From positions 1-37,667 of the forward strand of contig JACXUS010000005.1 in NCBI GenBank assembly GCA_014763785.1: 37,667 nt of DNA, written 5' to 3'. Below the pieces are notes generated by a model, which was not told where the DNA came from, did not search any database, and was given only the letters and a program-made list of their open reading frames with translations. Positions 33,480 through 37,667 of this stretch are shown piece by piece. Position 1 is the first letter of the stretch, and the number at the start of each line of letters is the position of its first letter. The DNA is from Sphingomonadales bacterium (GTDB taxonomy: Bacteria > Pseudomonadota > Alphaproteobacteria > Rhodobacterales > Rhodobacteraceae). The translations under genes were made by a program, and so were the position numbers.

Positions 33480-34422
33480 CGAGATCGACACCGGCATGGA
33501 CGCCACCGAACCGACCGGCCCGACCCGCGCGGGCTTCGTCGCGCTGATCGGCGAGCCGAATGCCGGGAAATCGACGCTGCTCAATCGCATGGTGGGGGCC
33601 AAGGTCTCGATCGTGACGCATAAGGTGCAGACCACCCGCGCCCGCATCCGCGGGGTCTGCATGGCCGGGCAAAGCCAGATCGTCTTCGTCGATACCCCCG
33701 GCATCTTCCGCCCGCGCCGCCGTCTGGACCGCGCGATGGTGCAGGCGGCCTGGGGCGGGGCCGCGGATGCCGATCTGGTGGTCCTTCTGATCGAGGCGCA
33801 TCGCGGCCTGACCGAAGGCGCGCTGGCGATCATCGAGGCGCTGAAGGCGCGCGACGGCCAGCAGCCGGTGGCCTTGGCGATCAACAAGATCGACCGGATC
33901 TCGGCCGAGAAGCTCCTTGGCTTGGCCGAGGCGGCCAATGCCGAATTTCCCTTTGTGCGCACCTTCATGATCTCGGCCGAGAAGGGCTATGGCGTCGACG
34001 ATCTGCGCGACTGGCTGGCCGAGGAAATCCCGGTGGGCCCGTGGTATTACCCCGAGGATCAGATCGCCGATCTGCCCCTTCGGATGATCGCGGCCGAGGT
34101 CACGCGCGAAAAACTGACCCTGCGCCTGCACGAAGAGCTGCCCTATCAGCTCACCGTCGAGACCGAGAAATGGGAAGAGCGCAAGGACGGCTCGGCCCGG
34201 ATCGACCAGATCATCTATGTCGCCCGCGATGGCCACAAGGGGATCATCCTCGGCAAGGGTGGCGAGACGATCAAGGCGATCTCGACCCAGGCGCGGCAGG
34301 ATCTGACCGAATTCCTCGGGCGTCCCGTGCATCTCTTCCTGCAGGTCAAGGTGCGGCCGAACTGGCTCGACGAGGCCGAGCGCTATTCCGAGATGGGGCT
34401 CGATTTCAAGGATGGCGCGTGA
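33472..34422 (+). CDS. era: GTPase Era
   Basis: Essential GTPase that binds the 3' end of 16S rRNA during small-subunit assembly. The 316 residues have G1 GEPNAGKST (27-35), G2 KVQTTR, G3 DTPG (74-77), G4 NKID (138-141) and G5 [12 protein letters not shown]-terminal KH domain (about 215-300) includes [20 protein letters not shown]. The first 20 residues are a non-conserved extension; ATG 33496 is an alternative start, but GAGG before 33472 supports the longer form. It overlaps rnc by 8 bases and the DUF1491 gene by 11. Confidence 0.96.
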   Translation: MTDEIDTGMDATEPTGPTRAGFVALIGEPNAGKSTLLNRMVGAKVSIVTHKVQTTRARIRGVCMAGQSQIVFVDTPGIFRPRRRLDRAMVQAAWGGAADADLVVLLIEAHRGLTEGALAIIEALKARDGQQPVALAINKIDRISAEKLLGLAEAANAEFPFVRTFMISAEKGYGVDDLRDWLAEEIPVGPWYYPEDQIADLPLRMIAAEVTREKLTLRLHEELPYQLTVETEKWEERKDGSARIDQIIYVARDGHKGIILGKGGETIKAISTQARQDLTEFLGRPVHLFLQVKVRPNWLDEAERYSEMGLDFKDGA

Positions 34423-34750
34423 GCGGCTGAAAACCGATCTCTGGGTCCGCGCCTATCTGCGGCGGCTCGAGCTCGCGAATATCCCCGGCTATGTCACCCG
34501 CCGCGGCCAGCCCGATCTGGGCGCTGTCATGGTGAAATGCGCGACGCTTGACGGTAATGCGCGGCTCTGGGCGCGGCAGACCGATCTGATGACAGGGACA
34601 AGCGGCTGGCAGGTGCTGGCCGAGGGCCCCGAGCCCGATGTGGATGCCTCCGCCGCAAAACAGCGCGGCTTCGACCCCGACCTCTGGCTGATCGAGATCG
34701 AAAGCCGCGAGGGCCGCACGCTTCTCGACGAAGACGGCCTGAGCGACTGA
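34412..34750 (+). CDS. DUF1491 family protein
   Basis: 112 residues of unknown function. The phrases DLWVRAYLRRLELANIPGYV, ARLWARQTDLMTGTSGWQVL and DPDLWLIEIESREGRTLLDE are characteristic of this small alphaproteobacterial family, which I recall being found next to era and recO. There is no signal peptide and no catalytic motif. Its start lies 11 bases inside era, with AAGG immediately upstream, so it is probably translated by ribosomes coming from era. Confidence 0.87.
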   Translation: MARERLKTDLWVRAYLRRLELANIPGYVTRRGQPDLGAVMVKCATLDGNARLWARQTDLMTGTSGWQVLAEGPEPDVDASAAKQRGFDPDLWLIEIESREGRTLLDEDGLSD

Positions 34751-34765
34751 GCCGCCCCCCTTTCC

Positions 34766-34788
34766 CTTTCATCTTGCCCTAAATATCC
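34766..34788 (-). repeat. Intergenic repeat, copy 3
   Basis: Read on the minus strand it begins GGATATTTAGGGCAAGATGA and ends AAG, differing from copy 2 (10076-10098) at only two positions. It lies just after the DUF1491 gene and before the recO leader hairpins. Confidence 0.65.
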
Positions 34789-34809
34789 TGCGAGGGCAGC
34801 CAGTGGTGC

Positions 34810-34853
34810 GCCATTGGTTCGAGCACCAATGGCTGCGGGGGCAGACAGCCCCC
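34810..34853 (+). promoter_or_regulatory. Two consecutive hairpins in the recO leader
   Basis: Hairpin 1: GCCATTGGT (34810-34818) and ACCAATGGC (34825-34833), nine perfect pairs, loop TCGAGC. Hairpin 2: GGGGGC (34837-34842) and GCCCCC (34848-34853), loop AGACA. Neither is followed by a T tract. They end 25 bases before the recO start and could protect or regulate the recO mRNA. Confidence 0.5.
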
Positions 34854-34878
34854 CGGCGCTCTCAACTGGAACCAACCG

Positions 34879-35604
34879 ATGGACTGGCAAGACAGCGGCA
34901 CGATCCTTTCCGCCCGCCCGCATGGCGAGAGCTCGGCCATCGTCGAGGTCTTCACCGCGGCGCATGGGCGGCATGCGGGGGTGGTCCGCGGGGGCGCCTC
35001 GCGCAAGATGGCGGCCACGCTGATGCCGGGCAGCCATGTCGCGGTCAGCTGGCGCGCGCGGCTGGAAGATCACCTGGGCAGCTTCACGGTCGAACCGCTC
35101 GCCAGCCGCGCAGGCGCGCTCTCGGACCGGCTGGCGCTGATGGGGCTCAATGCCGTCTGCGCGATGCTGGGCTTTGCGCTGGCCGAGCGCGAACCGCATC
35201 CGCGCCTTTATGCCGCGACCGAGCCGCTCTTCGGCGTCATCGGTCAGGCGGCCGAGGGCTGGCCGGTCGATTACCTGCACTGGGAAATGGCGCTGCTTGA
35301 TGAGCTCGGCTTCGGCCTTGACCTCAGCCGGTGTGCGGTGACCGGCACGCGCGACGATCTGGCCTTTGTCAGCCCGCGTTCGGGGCGCGCGGTCAGCCGG
35401 GCGGGGGCGGGCGACTGGGCGCCGAAGCTCTTGCCGCTGCCCTTGTGCCTGATGGGGCAGGGGCCCGCCACATGGGAGGAAATCGGGCAGGGGCTGCGGC
35501 TGACCGGGCATTTCCTTGGGCTTTTTGCCGCCGATCACGGCCACCGCCCGCTGCCCGAGGCGCGCAACCGTCTGATCGCCGCGCTGGCGCGGCAGGGTTT
35601 GTGA
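34879..35604 (+). CDS. recO: DNA repair protein RecO
   Basis: Helps RecR load RecA on SSB-coated gaps (RecFOR pathway). The 241 residues begin [20 protein letters not shown] and continue [20 protein letters not shown], the N-terminal OB fold (about 1-80). The helical C-terminal part has [20 protein letters not shown] and [12 protein letters not shown]. The four zinc cysteines of some RecO proteins are absent. The ATG at 34879 has a modest TGGAA site, and two hairpins lie just upstream. It ends the folK-to-recO block and converges on an acetyltransferase gene. Confidence 0.94.
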   Translation: MDWQDSGTILSARPHGESSAIVEVFTAAHGRHAGVVRGGASRKMAATLMPGSHVAVSWRARLEDHLGSFTVEPLASRAGALSDRLALMGLNAVCAMLGFALAEREPHPRLYAATEPLFGVIGQAAEGWPVDYLHWEMALLDELGFGLDLSRCAVTGTRDDLAFVSPRSGRAVSRAGAGDWAPKLLPLPLCLMGQGPATWEEIGQGLRLTGHFLGLFAADHGHRPLPEARNRLIAALARQGL

Positions 35605-35613
35605 TTTCGACGC

Positions 35614-35666
35614 TTCCGCGTCAGGGCGCCTGATCGGGCTTTCGCGTCAGACCTCCTGATCCGGGC
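35614..35666. repeat. Imperfect tandem duplication at the recO / acetyltransferase junction
   Basis: Unit 1 (35614-35639) starts TTCCGCGTCAG and unit 2 (35640-35666) starts TTTCGCGTCAG; both continue to CCTGATC and GGGC. The acetyltransferase stop lies in unit 2, so its C-terminal RESPDQEV is echoed beyond the stop as an out-of-use RESPIRR. A short GACGC/GCGTC hairpin (35609-35622) precedes them. Confidence 0.55.
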
Positions 35667-36162
35667 TTTCGCGATCGTCGAGCGTGAGCTGCATCAGCGT
35701 CAGATCGAGCCAGCGCCCGAATTTCTGCCCGACCTGCGGAAGCGTGCCGATCACCTGAAACCCGAGCCTTTCGTGCAGCCGGATCGAAGGGCCATTGGCT
35801 GCATCGACGGCGGCCACCATCGCGTGCACCTCGGCTGCGCGGGCATAAGCGATGAGCTGCTCCATCAGCGCCCGACCACGTCCGCCGCCGCGCGCCCTCT
35901 CCGCCAGATAGACCGAGTGTTCCACCGTCGCGTGAAAGCCGTCCTGCGGGCGAAACGGGCCATAGCTCGCGTAGCCCAGAACCGTGTCGCCCTCGTCCAG
36001 CACCAGCACCGGCAGGCCCTGTGCCTGCCGCGCCATCAGCCATTCCGCGCGGTTGAGCGCGTCGACCTCGACCTCGTTCCAGATCGCGGTCGTCTCGCGC
36101 ACGGCGTGATTGTAGATCTTGGCGATCTCTTCGGCATCCTCGGGGGTGGCATCACGGATCAT
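35647..36162 (-). CDS. GNAT N-acetyltransferase, phosphinothricin/MnaT-like
   Basis: 171 residues. The N-terminus MIRDATPEDAEEIAKIYNHA followed by VRETTAIWNE, the strand EHSVYL (81-86), the acetyl-CoA loop RGGGRGRALM (91-100) and AANGPSIRLHERLGFQVIGT (121-140) identify the Pat/Bar/YncA (MnaT) group. Known members acetylate methionine sulfoximine, methionine sulfone or phosphinothricin; the natural substrate here is not known. The ATG at 36162 follows AAAGGAGAG. It lies after the strong mcd terminator, so it probably has its own promoter. Its 3' end carries a short duplication. Confidence 0.9.
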   Translation of the reverse strand: MIRDATPEDAEEIAKIYNHAVRETTAIWNEVEVDALNRAEWLMARQAQGLPVLVLDEGDTVLGYASYGPFRPQDGFHATVEHSVYLAERARGGGRGRALMEQLIAYARAAEVHAMVAAVDAANGPSIRLHERLGFQVIGTLPQVGQKFGRWLDLTLMQLTLDDRESPDQEV

Positions 36163-36210
36163 CGGGCTCTCCTTTGCGCCATCTGAGCGCAACCGCTGCG
36201 CGGCGCAATG

Positions 36211-36233
36211 AAAAAGGGGCCCCGAAGGGCCCC
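36211..36233 (-). terminator. Rho-independent terminator of mcd
   Basis: Read on the minus strand, GGGGCCC, loop TTCG and GGGCCCC are followed by TTTTT (36215-36211). This is a seven-pair stem closed by a stable UUCG tetraloop, 22 bases after the mcd stop. Confidence 0.88.
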
Positions 36234-36254
36234 AGGTTAGAGGCTTCCAAAATC

Positions 36255-37667
36255 TCAGCCCAGCAGACGCCGCGCGATGACCTGCGCCTGAATTTCCGCC
36301 GCACCCTCGAAGATGTTGAGGATGCGCGCGTCGCACAGGATGCGCGAGATCGCATATTCCAGCGCAAAACCGTTGCCGCCGTGGATCTGCAGCGCATTAT
36401 CCGCAGCCGACCACGCCACGCGGGCACCGAGCAGCTTCGCCATCCCGGCCTCGAGGTCGCAGCGGTGGCCGTGATCCTTCTCCCAGGCGCTGAAATAGGT
36501 CAGCTGCCGCGCGATCATGATCTCGACCGCCATGATCGCCAGCTTGCCCGCAACCCGCGGGAAGTCGATCAGCGACTTGCCGAATTGCTTGCGGTCGATG
36601 GCATATTTCATGCCGATCTCGCAGGCCGCCTGTGCCACGCCGACGGCGCGCGCCGCGGTCTGGATGCGGGCCGATTCAAAGGTCTCCATCAGCTGCTTGA
36701 AGCCTTTGCCGGTCTCGCCGCCCAAGAGATTCTCGCCCTTGACGCGGAAGCCGTCAAAGCCGAGCTCGTATTCCTTCATGCCGCGATAGCCCAGAACCTC
36801 GATCTCGCCGCCGGTCATGCCGGGGGTGGGGAAGGGGTTCTCGTCGGTGCCCGGGGTTTTCTCGGCCAGGAACATCGACAGGCCGCGATAATCGGTGGTG
36901 TTCGGATCGGTCCGCGCCAGCAGCGTCATCACATGCGTCCGCGCGGCATGCGTGATCCAGGTCTTGTTGCCGGTCACCACCCAGTCGTCGCCGTCTTTCA
37001 CCGCGCGGGTGCGCAAGCTCCCGAGGTCCGAGCCGGTGTTCGGTTCGGTGAAAACGGCGGTCGAGAGGATCTCGCCCGAGGCCAGACCCGGCAGCCATTT
37101 CGCCTTTTGCTCTTCGGTGCCACCGCAGAGGATCAGCTCGGCCGCGATTTCCGAGCGCGTGCCCAGCGAACCGACCCCGATATAGCCGCGCGACAGCTCC
37201 TCGGTGACCACCACCATCGAGGCTTTCGACAGCCCGAGCCCGCCATATTCCTCGGGGATCGTCAGACCAAAGACGCCGAGTTCCGCCAGCTCCTCGATGA
37301 TCTCCATCGGGATCAGCTCGTCTTTCAGGTGCCATTCATGGGCGTTCGGAATGACGCGTTCCTCGGCATAGCGGTGGAACTGGTCGCGGATCATCTCCAG
37401 CTCTTCGTCGAGCCCCGAGGCGCCGAACAGCGCCCGGCCCTGATTGTCCTGCATCAGCGCGACCAGCGCCATGCGGGCGTCATTGGTGTTGCCGCGCGCC
37501 ATCAGCTGCTCCGCCGCGGCCGAGGGGGTCCAGCTCAGGCCCAGATCCGACAGACGCGCGACCTCGCCCTGGCTCATCGGAATGCCGCCCGCGATCTGGT
37601 TGAGGTATTCGCCAAAGCCGATCTGCAGGATCAGGCTTTCCATCGCGCCAAGGGCGCCGCCCTCGGC
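36255..37667 (-). CDS. mcd: (2S)-methylsuccinyl-CoA dehydrogenase, 5' partial
   Basis: Flavin enzyme of the ethylmalonyl-CoA pathway that oxidises (2S)-methylsuccinyl-CoA to mesaconyl-CoA, letting the cell assimilate acetate without isocitrate lyase. The 470 visible residues match R. sphaeroides Mcd as I remember it, including the extra N-terminal segment LILQIGFGEYL and AGGIPMSQGE that ordinary acyl-CoA dehydrogenases lack. Family marks are VFTEPNTGSDLGSLRTRAVK, WITHAARTHVMTLLARTD, FESARIQTAARAVGVAQAA and LQIHGGNGFALEY. IFEGAAEIQ contains the Glu aligned with the catalytic base. The frame stays open to the window edge (AEGGALGA before the Met at 37643), and the family is about 80 residues longer, so that Met is internal. 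It is followed by a strong terminator. Confidence 0.93.
   Translation of the reverse strand, partial: AEGGALGAMESLILQIGFGEYLNQIAGGIPMSQGEVARLSDLGLSWTPSAAAEQLMARGNTNDARMALVALMQDNQGRALFGASGLDEELEMIRDQFHRYAEERVIPNAHEWHLKDELIPMEIIEELAELGVFGLTIPEEYGGLGLSKASMVVVTEELSRGYIGVGSLGTRSEIAAELILCGGTEEQKAKWLPGLASGEILSTAVFTEPNTGSDLGSLRTRAVKDGDDWVVTGNKTWITHAARTHVMTLLARTDPNTTDYRGLSMFLAEKTPGTDENPFPTPGMTGGEIEVLGYRGMKEYELGFDGFRVKGENLLGGETGKGFKQLMETFESARIQTAARAVGVAQAACEIGMKYAIDRKQFGKSLIDFPRVAGKLAIMAVEIMIARQLTYFSAWEKDHGHRCDLEAGMAKLLGARVAWSAADNALQIHGGNGFALEYAISRILCDARILNIFEGAAEIQAQVIARRLLG

Noticed and set aside
37641-37643. ATG as the start of the acyl-CoA dehydrogenase gene
   Set aside because: The frame stays open to the window edge, and Mcd proteins have about 80 more conserved N-terminal residues, so this is an internal Met of a truncated gene.

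Overview
The window is GC-rich alphaproteobacterial chromosome, very probably from the Rhodobacter group of the Rhodobacterales and perhaps close to R. capsulatus. This rests on protein sequences recalled from that group, on lineage-restricted families (DUF6478, DUF1491, the DUF2062 protein), on a (2S)-methylsuccinyl-CoA dehydrogenase of the ethylmalonyl-CoA pathway, and on the block NYN gene / folK / rpoZ / rel / DUF2062 / pdxJ / acpS / lepB / rnc / era / DUF1491 / recO. No database search was possible. I see no rRNA, tRNA, CRISPR array, transposase, phage gene or biosynthetic island. No gap between genes exceeds about 280 bases.

Layout. 1-3422 (+): end of a two-domain ABC permease, a lipoprotein, and an uncharacterised gene pair (DUF6478 plus a 115-residue protein). 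3509-6698: fadH (-) divergent from a LysR regulator (+). 6736-9115 (-): a tightly overlapped unit of CinA-like protein, GNAT acetyltransferase and OmpA-family protein. 9231-10040 (+): map. 10106-12533 (-): ferredoxin-reductase-like flavoprotein, rsmD and a HAD phosphatase, joined by 4-base overlaps and divergent from a peroxiredoxin (12611-13099). 13135-20035 (-): smc, a YbjN-like secreted protein, a RidA protein, a glycerophosphodiesterase, a COG3146 acyltransferase and a pterin dehydratase. 20231-21296 (+): lrgAB. 21293-24730 (-): GST, ispH, lysE-type exporter, rnhA and a TRIC-type channel. 24829-26052 (+): intracellular PHB depolymerase phaZ. 26102-26662 (-): NYN protein. 26813-35604 (+): folK to recO. 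35647-37667 (-): mcd (cut by the window edge), then a Pat/MnaT-like acetyltransferase.

How the genes fit together. Omega (rpoZ) lies directly upstream of the bifunctional ppGpp synthetase/hydrolase. The following genes serve vitamin B6 synthesis, acyl-carrier-protein activation, protein export, RNA processing, ribosome assembly and recombination repair. PhaZ, FadH and Mcd all act on acyl-CoA or PHB-derived carbon, although they are not one operon.

Most of the window is conserved housekeeping DNA and I found no clear new biological system. The points most worth a second look are small. Two intrinsic terminators are embedded in the coding end of the convergent neighbour (lysR into the OmpA gene; peroxiredoxin into the pterin dehydratase). 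A short intergenic repeat family has three copies. A perfect DnaA box lies upstream of smc, whose predicted promoter spacer contains a 14-base palindrome. Two hairpins lie upstream of recO, and the DUF6478 gene pair has no known function.
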